DNA of 64,000 nucleotides, from positions 1 through 64,000 of the forward strand of contig JADJYU010000016.1 in NCBI GenBank assembly GCA_016719565.1. Direction: 5' to 3'. The stretch is from Ignavibacteria bacterium. GTDB taxonomy: Bacteria; Bacteroidota; Ignavibacteria; Tepidaquicellales; Tepidaquicellaceae. Of this stretch, positions 54,473 through 62,743 are shown one piece after another. Position 1 is the first letter of the stretch. Each line of letters starts with the position of its first letter. A program made the translations under genes and the position numbers. The notes beneath the pieces were generated by a model. It did not search any database, was not told the origin of the DNA, and was given only the letters and a program-made list of their open reading frames with translations.

Positions 54473-56191
54473 ATGAGATTAACAAAGTTTTTTCTGCCGA
54501 CTCTTAAGGATGATCCGGCGGATGCTATTACGGTTTCGCATAAACTGATGATAAGAGCGGGAATGATAAAGCAGCTTACATCCGGTGTATATTCTTCCTT
54601 ACCTTTCGGATTAATTGCATTCAGAAATGCGGAAAATATTATCAGAGAGGAAATGAATGCGATTGGCGGAAATGAGTTTCTGCTTCCTGCATTATCGCCC
54701 CATGATATATGGTCGGAGACGGGTAGAATGGAAGATTACGGCGATCTTATGTTCAGAATAAAAAACCGCGAACTGGTACTGTGCCCCACGCATGAAGAAG
54801 TATTTACATCAATTGCAAAGCCTAATTTAATTTCCTATAAAGATTTTCCGCAGGTATGGTATCAGATCCAGTCTAAATTCAGAAATGAAGAACGCCCGAG
54901 AGCGGGAGTGCTGAGAGCCAGACAATTCACAATGAAAGACGCATATTCACTGGACGCTACCTGGGAAGGACTAGACAGATCCTATGCAGACATGGAACGG
55001 GCTTACAGAAATATTTTTACAAGATGCGGACTGGATTTCGTAGTGGTATCAGCTCACAGCGGTGCGATGGGCGGAAGCGCATCGGAAGAATTCATGGTGC
55101 CGTCGTCTGCCGGTGAAGATAACATTGTGATCAGCGAAGACGGAAGTTATACTTCGAATATTGAAGTGGCTGTTTCTTTTGTTGAAAAAAATGTCAGAAA
55201 AAATACTGATCTGCCTTCTGAAGAATTTCATACTCCGGATATTAAAAGTATAGAAGAGCTGGCAGGATTTCTGAATATTACTGATAAGTCATATCTTGCA
55301 AAATCACGCGTGTTTGTAAAACCTTTTAAAGAAGGTGATGAATTTATACTTGCGCTTGTAAGAGGTAATGATGAAGTGAATGAAATGAAACTGCAGAATT
55401 ATTTCGGAATAAATATCAGACCGGCTCATAATGAAGAGCTTCTGGAAATTACCGGAGCGGATGCAGGTTCTATCGGTCCTTTGGGATTAAAGAATAAGAA
55501 AATTAAGATCATTGCCGATCTTCTTCTGGAAGACAGTGATGAACTTATCAGCGGAGCCAACAGGAATGATTACCATATCAGGAATATCGATTTAAAAAGA
55601 GACGTACCCGGCATTGAATACAAAGATCTCAGGACTGTAAAGGAAGGAGAGCTTTCTAAAAATTCAAAAAGTAAACTCAGAATTACAAAAGCTATCGAAG
55701 TCGGTCATATATTCAAACTCGGCACAATGTATTCAGAAGCGCTCGGAGCAAAGTTCCTCGATACTGACGGAAAAGAAAATCCTATTATAATGGGAAGCTA
55801 CGGCATCGGCGTTGAGAGAACGGTTGCTTCATTCATTGAACAAAGTAATGATGATAAGGGAATAATCTGGAAAGGCGAGATTGCTCCGTTTAAGATCATC
55901 TTAATTTGTCTTCACGGCAAAACGTCTGATGTAAAGGAATTATCCGATGAATTTTATAAACTACTGACGTCAGAAATGAATATTGAAACATTGTATGATG
56001 ACAGAGAGAATGTAAGACCCGGCGTAAAATTTAATGATGCTGACCTTATTGGAATTCCTTTACAGATTGTAATAGGGGATAAAAATCTGAAAGACGGAAA
56101 TGTAGAGATCAAGATAAGACAGACAGGTGAGAAGCTGATCCTGAAAAAAGAAGATGCTCTTAATAAAGCAGCCGAACTATTGAAATTATAA
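54473..56191 (+). CDS. proS: Prolyl-tRNA synthetase, bacterial type
   Basis: 572 residues, class II synthetase with an insertion (editing) domain. Start LTKFFLPTLKDDPADAITVS, HKLMIRAGMIKQLTSGVYSS (motif 1 region), FRNEERPRAGVLRARQFTMK (motif 2), the INS domain at about 235-380 and YGIGVERTVASFIEQ (motif 3), with the anticodon-binding domain after that. Leads a run of plus-strand genes to maf and the flippase-like gene. Confidence 0.96.
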   Translation: MRLTKFFLPTLKDDPADAITVSHKLMIRAGMIKQLTSGVYSSLPFGLIAFRNAENIIREEMNAIGGNEFLLPALSPHDIWSETGRMEDYGDLMFRIKNRELVLCPTHEEVFTSIAKPNLISYKDFPQVWYQIQSKFRNEERPRAGVLRARQFTMKDAYSLDATWEGLDRSYADMERAYRNIFTRCGLDFVVVSAHSGAMGGSASEEFMVPSSAGEDNIVISEDGSYTSNIEVAVSFVEKNVRKNTDLPSEEFHTPDIKSIEELAGFLNITDKSYLAKSRVFVKPFKEGDEFILALVRGNDEVNEMKLQNYFGINIRPAHNEELLEITGADAGSIGPLGLKNKKIKIIADLLLEDSDELISGANRNDYHIRNIDLKRDVPGIEYKDLRTVKEGELSKNSKSKLRITKAIEVGHIFKLGTMYSEALGAKFLDTDGKENPIIMGSYGIGVERTVASFIEQSNDDKGIIWKGEIAPFKIILICLHGKTSDVKELSDEFYKLLTSEMNIETLYDDRENVRPGVKFNDADLIGIPLQIVIGDKNLKDGNVEIKIRQTGEKLILKKEDALNKAAELLKL

Positions 56192-56193
56192 TT

Positions 56194-56784
56194 TTGCCGA
56201 TACTTAAATCAATTCTCAATAAACGATATATACTTGCTTCGGCTTCACCGAGGAGAGCCGGTCTTTTAAGACAGCTGGGTTTTAAATTTGTTTCAATAGA
56301 AAGTAAAGCCGTTGAGATGGAAATACCGGATAATGATCCGGTTCACTCTGTAAAACATAATTCAGTTATAAAATCCCGGACAGTTGCAGCGCTTTTTAAA
56401 AAAGAAATTGTGATCGGAGCAGATACTGTAGTTGTACATGGCAATAAGATCATAAATAAACCTAAGAACCTTAAGGATGCTGAAAATATTCTTGAAAGAC
56501 TCAGCGGAAAAGTACATAATGTTTATACAGGAGTAAATGTGATCAACACATCAAACGGAAAGGAAATATTCTCATATGAAAAGACGAGTGTATACTTCAG
56601 AAAACTGGACAGGGATGAAATATCATATTATGTTAAAAAGCACAGGCCTTTAGATAAAGCCGGAGCTTACGGAATACAGGATGATTTCGGATGTTTGTTC
56701 ATTAAGAAAATAGAAGGTGATTATTATAATATAGTCGGACTTCCTCTGGTAAAACTTTACGAATGCATTAAAAAAATTATCTGA
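56194..56784 (+). CDS. maf: Maf-like nucleotide pyrophosphatase
   Basis: 196 residues, TTG start 2 bases after proS. Hydrolyses non-canonical nucleoside triphosphates (dTTP/UTP type). YILASASPRRAGLLRQLGF, KEIVIGADTVVVHGNKIINK, then LSGKVHNVYTGVNVI and DKAGAYGIQDDFGCLFIKKI are all Maf motifs. Its stop overlaps the next ATG by one base. Confidence 0.94.
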   Translation: MPILKSILNKRYILASASPRRAGLLRQLGFKFVSIESKAVEMEIPDNDPVHSVKHNSVIKSRTVAALFKKEIVIGADTVVVHGNKIINKPKNLKDAENILERLSGKVHNVYTGVNVINTSNGKEIFSYEKTSVYFRKLDRDEISYYVKKHRPLDKAGAYGIQDDFGCLFIKKIEGDYYNIVGLPLVKLYECIKKII

Positions 56785-57767
56785 TGTTCAGGAAGTATAA
56801 GAAAAGAATTCTTTTTTCGATTGCATTGGGAGCTGCTGTATTTCTCGGATTCAGTATCTATGCTGATTTCGACAAGTTAATGAAAACCTTCAGTGAGTTT
56901 AACTGGTATTACCTTCCTTTAATACTTGCTCTCACGTATTTAAATTTCATTATACGGTATTACAAATGGGAATATTATCTCGGATTGCTGAAGATAAAAA
57001 TAAAGAAGAAAGCGAGTTTTCTTATATTCATGTCAACATTTGTAATGAGCGTTACACCGGGGAAAATGGGAGAACTTTTGAAATCCTACCTGCTGAGAGA
57101 AGAGAACGGAACACCCGTCAGTATATCAGCGCCGATCATTCTTGCAGAAAGACTTACAGATTTTATTTCAGTTGTAATTCTCTGCATTGCAGGAGCTTTC
57201 GTATTTAATTTCGGTCAGAATGTTATAATCGGGGTCGGATTATTTTTTATTTTATTAGTAATATTGATCAGCTCAAGAAGAATTTCTCTCCGGATAATCT
57301 CACATCTGGAAAGAATAAAATTTTTAAATAAGATTGCACATAAATTCAAAGATTCGTATGAAAGCATTTACACTCTTGTAAGGATCAAACCGCTTCTGAT
57401 TGCAACATCTATGAGTGTAGTCGCCTGGTTTTGCGAATGTCTCGGATTATATATAATTCTTAAAGTATATTCTTCTTTTACTGATATTGATGTAAGTATT
57501 TTAGCGGCGGTATTTATTTACGGGTTTTCAACTATTGTCGGTTCTATAGCAATGCTGCCGGGCGGTCTGGGCGTAACGGAAGCTTCAATGACCGGATTGC
57601 TGGTGCTGTTAAATATCCCAAAAGATGTTTCAGTAGCCTCTACATTTATTATCAGGGTTTCAACTTTATGGTTTGCAGTATTAGTCGGAGTTATATCAGT
57701 ATATTTTTATCAGAAATATTCAAACAAGAATTTAGAGAACATTGAAGTAAGTCAGGTGGAAACTTAA
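56784..57767 (+). CDS. Lysylphosphatidylglycerol synthetase-like transmembrane protein (UPF0104)
   Basis: 327 residues with seven to eight membrane helices. YLPLILALTYLNFIIRYYKW, MSTFVMSVTPGKMGELLKSY, LAERLTDFISVVILCIAGAF and IYGFSTIVGSIAMLPGGLGV followed by TEASMTGLLVLL are conserved in the MprF-flippase-like/UPF0104 family. Proposed to translocate lipids, though substrates are mostly unknown. Starts overlapping maf. Confidence 0.85.
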   Translation: MFRKYKKRILFSIALGAAVFLGFSIYADFDKLMKTFSEFNWYYLPLILALTYLNFIIRYYKWEYYLGLLKIKIKKKASFLIFMSTFVMSVTPGKMGELLKSYLLREENGTPVSISAPIILAERLTDFISVVILCIAGAFVFNFGQNVIIGVGLFFILLVILISSRRISLRIISHLERIKFLNKIAHKFKDSYESIYTLVRIKPLLIATSMSVVAWFCECLGLYIILKVYSSFTDIDVSILAAVFIYGFSTIVGSIAMLPGGLGVTEASMTGLLVLLNIPKDVSVASTFIIRVSTLWFAVLVGVISVYFYQKYSNKNLENIEVSQVET

Positions 57768-57830
57768 AAATCACTTGAAGAAATATTGTATTTGGGTTAA
57801 CTTACATTTTAAAATATATTAAATACTTAA

Positions 57831-58247
57831 TTGGATAACAAGATCCGTGTACTTATAGGGAAAGTCGGACTTGACGGTCATGACAGAGGAGCGAAAGTTA
57901 TTGCTGCAGCATTCAGGGATGCGGGTATAGAAGTTATTTATACAGGTCTTAGACAGACACCTGAAACAATCGTAGAAGCTGCTTTACAGGAGGATGTGAA
58001 TGCAATAGGGATCAGTATATTAAGCGGTGCGCATATGACAATTTTCCCAAAGGTCAAAAAACTGATGGATGACAAAGGGCTGAATGATGTGCTGCTCTTT
58101 GGAGGCGGAATTATTCCGGATCAGGATATAGAAGAATTGAAAAAACTCGGGGTCGGAGAACTCTTTACCCCCGGGACACCTACCTATGAAACCATAGACT
58201 ATGTAAAAAACTGGGTCAGAAAAACTAATGAAGGGAAATCTTTATAA
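57831..58247 (+). CDS. Cobalamin-binding subunit of methylmalonyl-CoA mutase type
   Basis: 138 residues, TTG start. B12-binding Rossmann domain: VLIGKVGLDGHDRGAKVIAA holds the DxHxxG base-off cobalamin motif; IYTGLRQTPETIVEAALQED, GISILSGAHMTIFPKVKKLM and LLFGGGIIPDQDIEELKKLG follow. This is the separate small subunit of an acyl-CoA mutase (as in archaeal and some bacterial McmA2). No catalytic subunit is in the window. Could also serve an isobutyryl- or ethylmalonyl-type mutase. Confidence 0.9.
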   Translation: MDNKIRVLIGKVGLDGHDRGAKVIAAAFRDAGIEVIYTGLRQTPETIVEAALQEDVNAIGISILSGAHMTIFPKVKKLMDDKGLNDVLLFGGGIIPDQDIEELKKLGVGELFTPGTPTYETIDYVKNWVRKTNEGKSL

Positions 58248-58294
58248 ACAGATTTTTACATTATTTTTTAAAATCATTAAACAAAATTTTTTAG

Positions 58295-59707
58295 ATGAGC
58301 AACCAAACAGAGCCGGTCAAATTCGGTACTGACGGCTGGAGAGCAATTATAGGTGATACTTATACTTTTGACAATGTGAAAAGAGCCGCGCTTGCAACAG
58401 CAATTGTTTTCAAAGATCATAAAAAAATCAGTAACGGAATTATAATCGGATATGATACAAGATTTCTGTCTAAGGAATTTGCACATGCAGCTGCAACGGT
58501 ATTCGGCAATTCAGGCATTAAAACATTTATCACGGACAGTTTTGTCACGACGCCGACAGTATCTCTGCTCGCGAGGGATTTGAACTGCGCTCTGGGAGTA
58601 ATGATCACTGCTTCTCATAATCCTTTTCAGTATAACGGATATAAGCTCAAAGACGAATTCGGCGGTTCTATGGATCCGGACGAGATCGCAAAAATAGAAG
58701 GTGAACTTAAGAATATTGTATCGGCGGATACTCCAAAAAGTTTTGATGAATTATTGAATGAAGGTGTAATAGAATATTTCAAAGGAAATGATTTCTATAT
58801 TAATTATCTGAAGAAGAAAATTGATACGGAAAAAATTAATAATGCCGGTCTGAAAGTAATTTATGACGCGATGTACGGTGCCGGTCAGAATTTATTCAGT
58901 AATTTTGTAAAAGTTAAACAGCTGCATGGTGAAGTGAATCCTTCATTCGGAAACAGCGCTCCGGAGCCCGTTCAGAATAATCTCGGAGAGATCTGCGCTG
59001 AAATGAAATCAGACAATTATAATATTGGAATTGTAACTGACGGGGATGCAGACAGGATTGCGATCATTGACGAGCACGGAGAATTTCTCGATGCTCAGAA
59101 GACATTTGCTTTACTTATAAAATATTTATTCGAGAAAAAGAAATTTACCGGAAAAGTAGTAAGAGGATTTTCTACAAGCGATCTTGTGAGAAAGTATTGT
59201 GAAAAAAATAATATCGAGCTTGTTACTGTTCCGATCGGATTCAAGCATATTTCAAAAATAATGATCAATGATGACGTAATGATCGGCGCAGAAGAAAGCG
59301 GCGGCATTGGTATTAAAGGTCATTTGCCGGAACGGGATGGGATATTTAACGGACTGCTTTATATGGAAATGCTGTCTGAATACAGTAAGAGCATTTCTGA
59401 ACTTAAGAAAGAGTTTGATGATGAATTCGGATTATATTTCTATCAGAGAAATGATGTAAAGACTACGGAAGAGAAAAAGAATGCCGCATTAAGTATAAGT
59501 AAAGGATTAAAAGCAGGAGATGAAATCGGCGGTAAGAAAATCATGGAAACTGACGATCTTGACGGAAATAAATTTTATTTCGAAGACGGCTGGCTATTAG
59601 TCAGAGCTTCGGGAACAGAACCGTTGATCAGAATATATTGTGAAACGTATGGTGAGGATCAGACATCAGGAATATTGACACAAACTAAAAATTTTTTAGG
59701 ATTATGA
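58295..59707 (+). CDS. Phosphoglucomutase/phosphomannomutase family protein
   Basis: 470 residues. Alpha-D-phosphohexomutase fold in four domains. VKFGTDGWRAIIGDTY at the start, active-site Ser in MITASHNPFQYNGYKLK, metal-binding VTDGDADRIAIIDEHG, sugar-binding IGAEESGGIGIKGHLPERDG and phosphate-binding VRASGTEPLIRIYCE. Provides sugar phosphates for nucleotide sugars, fitting its position next to the polysaccharide genes. Overlaps the SLBB gene by four bases (ATGA). Confidence 0.93.
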   Translation: MSNQTEPVKFGTDGWRAIIGDTYTFDNVKRAALATAIVFKDHKKISNGIIIGYDTRFLSKEFAHAAATVFGNSGIKTFITDSFVTTPTVSLLARDLNCALGVMITASHNPFQYNGYKLKDEFGGSMDPDEIAKIEGELKNIVSADTPKSFDELLNEGVIEYFKGNDFYINYLKKKIDTEKINNAGLKVIYDAMYGAGQNLFSNFVKVKQLHGEVNPSFGNSAPEPVQNNLGEICAEMKSDNYNIGIVTDGDADRIAIIDEHGEFLDAQKTFALLIKYLFEKKKFTGKVVRGFSTSDLVRKYCEKNNIELVTVPIGFKHISKIMINDDVMIGAEESGGIGIKGHLPERDGIFNGLLYMEMLSEYSKSISELKKEFDDEFGLYFYQRNDVKTTEEKKNAALSISKGLKAGDEIGGKKIMETDDLDGNKFYFEDGWLLVRASGTEPLIRIYCETYGEDQTSGILTQTKNFLGL

Positions 59708-61431
59708 ATAAACAATTTAGTATTGCATTAATTTTTATTGTTCTGTTCAGCGCATTTAATAATGATGAAATTTTTTCTCAGTTTAAAAGCAAGACACAGG
59801 ATTCTGAAGATGATCCGTTAGGTAAAATAATGAACAGATCCGGAACAAACGGCAAAGTCGGAATAAACGCTGATGCTCCGGACATCTTTGATCAGCTGAA
59901 TAGTCAGAATACATACACAACCAGGTCAATGCCTATTGAAGGAGCAATCGATCCTGATGTATATATAGTCGGACCTAATGATCTGTTTACACTCGGACTT
60001 TACGGATATATAAATCAGCAAATGCCTTTAGTAGTATCTCCGGAAGGATCAGTAATTATTCCAACTGTTGGGGAAGTGGAGGTTTCAGGATTAACATTAA
60101 CTGCAGCAAAAAATAGTGTGATAAGAGCAGTTAAGAGAAGATATTATTCAAGTGATGCGAGCTTCACACTAAACACTCCCAGAACATTTCTCATAAAAGT
60201 TTCAGGTCTTACACAGGGTAATTTTGAAGTTTCGCCTGTTACTAGAGTTTCAGAAATACTTAAAGTTTTAATATTTGATACACTCAATACTTCAAGAGTT
60301 TTTTATGAAAAAACAAATGAAAGAGAATTTTTTAACAATCAGATTTCATTAAGAAATATTGAGTTAATAAGAAAAAACGGGACTGTAAAGAAAGTTGATA
60401 TTTATAAATATTTTCTGACCAATAAAGATGAATTCAATCCGTTCTTTCTCGAAGGGGATCTGTTGAAAATACCTTATCTACAGCTAGATAATAATTTTAT
60501 AAACATAGGCGGTGCGGTTCAGCTTGGAGGATCATATGAATATTCCGAAGGGGATGATCTTGAAACTATAATCGGAATAGCCAGAGGATTTGATGTAAGC
60601 GCTGAGCCGGACAGTATAATACTTTACAGAGCGGATGAAAAATCCAGTGATTTCAGAATGATCGATTTGTCATATGAAAAGGACAAGGAGTTTGAGATAG
60701 AAAGCTTTGACAGAATATTCGTAAAATCAAAAATAACATATCAGAAAAATCTATCAGTCCTTATAATGGGAGAGGTGCTTCGTCCCGGATATTATCCTAT
60801 ATCTTTTAAGAAGACACGACTTAAAGACATCATAGAGTTGGCCGGCGGGCTGAAAGAAAAAGCATATTTACCTCTGAGTATTTTATTCAGAAATTACGAT
60901 GCTGAATATATGGCAAAGGACACTGCTGAAGTGCTTTTAAATCTCAGAGCAAATGACCTTATAGTATCTGAAATTGATAAGGAAAATTTAGTTACGGATA
61001 TAAAATCAAGAAGGAACAGAGTGATAGTTGATTTTGAAAAACTATTGAAGGAAAGCGATGAATCACAGAATGTATTACTTGAAGGAAAAGATATTATATA
61101 TATAAATGATAACAAAAATATCGTGTATGTATTCGGACAGGTAGGTCAAGAAGGGTATGTACCGTTCAAAGAAGGAGCTGATGCGGAATATTATATTGAG
61201 AAAGCGGGCGGTTATTCTAATGCAGCGGAAGAAGATGATACAAGAATAATTAAATTCAATTCAAGAGGCTGGTATCAGCCGGACCAGACAAAAATAGAAT
61301 CGGGAGATTACGTATATGTTCCGAAAGAAGTGAGACAGACATTCGGTCAGACAATCTCAGTAATAGCTCAGATAGCAGGAGTGATACTTGGTGTATTGAC
61401 GACATATATATTAATTAAGCAGAATCAGTAA
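59704..61431 (+). CDS. Polysaccharide export protein with SLBB domains (Wza-like)
   Basis: 575 residues. Signal peptide (IALIFIVLFSAFNNDEIFSQ). A Poly_export domain (YIVGPNDLFTLGLYGYINQQ, LVVSPEGSVIIPTVGEVEVS) is followed by several SLBB domains: FINIGGAVQLGGSYEYSEGD, VLIMGEVLRPGYYPISF with LKDIIELAGGL, and VYVFGQVGQEGYVPFKEG. A membrane helix ends the protein (SVIAQIAGVILGVLTTYIL). Forms the outer-membrane/periplasmic channel for exopolysaccharide. Starts overlapping the mutase. Confidence 0.92.
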   Translation: MNKQFSIALIFIVLFSAFNNDEIFSQFKSKTQDSEDDPLGKIMNRSGTNGKVGINADAPDIFDQLNSQNTYTTRSMPIEGAIDPDVYIVGPNDLFTLGLYGYINQQMPLVVSPEGSVIIPTVGEVEVSGLTLTAAKNSVIRAVKRRYYSSDASFTLNTPRTFLIKVSGLTQGNFEVSPVTRVSEILKVLIFDTLNTSRVFYEKTNEREFFNNQISLRNIELIRKNGTVKKVDIYKYFLTNKDEFNPFFLEGDLLKIPYLQLDNNFINIGGAVQLGGSYEYSEGDDLETIIGIARGFDVSAEPDSIILYRADEKSSDFRMIDLSYEKDKEFEIESFDRIFVKSKITYQKNLSVLIMGEVLRPGYYPISFKKTRLKDIIELAGGLKEKAYLPLSILFRNYDAEYMAKDTAEVLLNLRANDLIVSEIDKENLVTDIKSRRNRVIVDFEKLLKESDESQNVLLEGKDIIYINDNKNIVYVFGQVGQEGYVPFKEGADAEYYIEKAGGYSNAAEEDDTRIIKFNSRGWYQPDQTKIESGDYVYVPKEVRQTFGQTISVIAQIAGVILGVLTTYILIKQNQ

Positions 61432-61558
61432 TAGTCAATCAGTCTTTAAATTTAAAGTTGCGATAGTATTTTTGATATCAGAAATGATATTTAGGGTATT
61501 TTGCTACAAATTTTCTAATTAGTCATGAAAAAATGTTTTTAAAAATTAGATCCTAAAA

Positions 61559-62731
61559 ATGGCAGATGAAAACGAAAAATTAAATTCTACTTTAAATAAA
61601 AAAACGAAAGAATTTATCTTAAAAGATTATATTCAGTTAGTTTTAAAGTATAAAAAATTACTGATTACCAGTACTTTAATTGTAGGATTAATTGTAACAA
61701 TTTTGATGTTTTTTGTGGTTGATCCTATTTATTTATCTAGTGCAAAAGTAAAAAGTGCAGGAGGTTCCGGACTAAGCAGCTTTTTAGGTGTATCAGGTTT
61801 ACCCGACTTAGGCGGACTTGAAGCTTTAGGCGGCGGATCCGGGTCAAAAGAACTTGCATTATATGAAGAGATCCTGTTAAGCAGAAGATGCATTGAAGAA
61901 ACAATAATAAAATTCAATTTAATGGAGGTTTATGACATTAAATACATGGAAGATGCTATAAAAGCATTCAGGCTTGATATCATGTTGTTAACAGCAAATA
62001 AAAAAGCAAATACATTGTCAATAGATGTTTTTGACAAAGATAAACAAAGAGCAAAAGAGATAGCAGAATATTTAATATTTCAGCTAAATAAAATTTATTC
62101 TGAAATGAGTGCTTTAAATGCTAAAAATAACAAGGAATTTATTGAACAAAGATATGATTCAGCTAAAATCGAATTAAAAATTGCTGAAGATAGTTTACAA
62201 GGATATCAGGATATTTACGGGTTATCACCTGAAATTCAAGCTGAAGTTGCTTCAAAGACGTCATTACAGTTAGAAGCTACAATAAAATCTGAAGAAATAA
62301 AACTAGAACTTATGAGAAAAATTTTAACTGATAACCAACCGGAGATCAAAGAACAGGAAGAAAAATTAGTTTTATTAAATAATCAATTAAACGAAATAAA
62401 ATATTCGGAGGATGGAAACAGTTCATTGCAGCTTAAAGGATTACCAACAGTTATAATTAATTTTCTGAGATTAAAAAGAGATTTAGAAATTAAAAACCGA
62501 ATTCTTACTACAATTATTCCAATCTATGAACAAGCTAAATTTGAACAAAAAAGAGAAACACCAACTGTTATAATTTTGGATTATCCATATTTACCTGAGA
62601 AAAAAACCAAACCAAAAAGATTAATTACAATATTATTCAGCATGGTGGCGTTCTTGTTTTTTATTACAACTACACTGACTCTATATGAATTGTATTATAA
62701 AAAATTAATTTCACTTTTTAGAAATGTCTAG
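61559..62731 (+). CDS. Wzz-type chain-length determinant protein
   Basis: 390 residues. Two membrane helices near the ends (LLITSTLIVGLIVTILMFFV and LITILFSMVAFLFFITTTLT) enclose a long coiled-coil region typical of Wzz/polysaccharide co-polymerases (DKDKQRAKEIAEYLIFQLNK, QEEKLVLLNNQLNEIKY), with a glycine-rich loop (GLSSFLGVSGLPDLGGLE) after the first helix and the usual PYLPEKKTKPKRL before the second. No tyrosine-kinase domain. Sets polymer length for the Wzy-type neighbour. Confidence 0.9.
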   Translation: MADENEKLNSTLNKKTKEFILKDYIQLVLKYKKLLITSTLIVGLIVTILMFFVVDPIYLSSAKVKSAGGSGLSSFLGVSGLPDLGGLEALGGGSGSKELALYEEILLSRRCIEETIIKFNLMEVYDIKYMEDAIKAFRLDIMLLTANKKANTLSIDVFDKDKQRAKEIAEYLIFQLNKIYSEMSALNAKNNKEFIEQRYDSAKIELKIAEDSLQGYQDIYGLSPEIQAEVASKTSLQLEATIKSEEIKLELMRKILTDNQPEIKEQEEKLVLLNNQLNEIKYSEDGNSSLQLKGLPTVIINFLRLKRDLEIKNRILTTIIPIYEQAKFEQKRETPTVIILDYPYLPEKKTKPKRLITILFSMVAFLFFITTTLTLYELYYKKLISLFRNV

Positions 62732-62743
62732 CATTTACAATAT

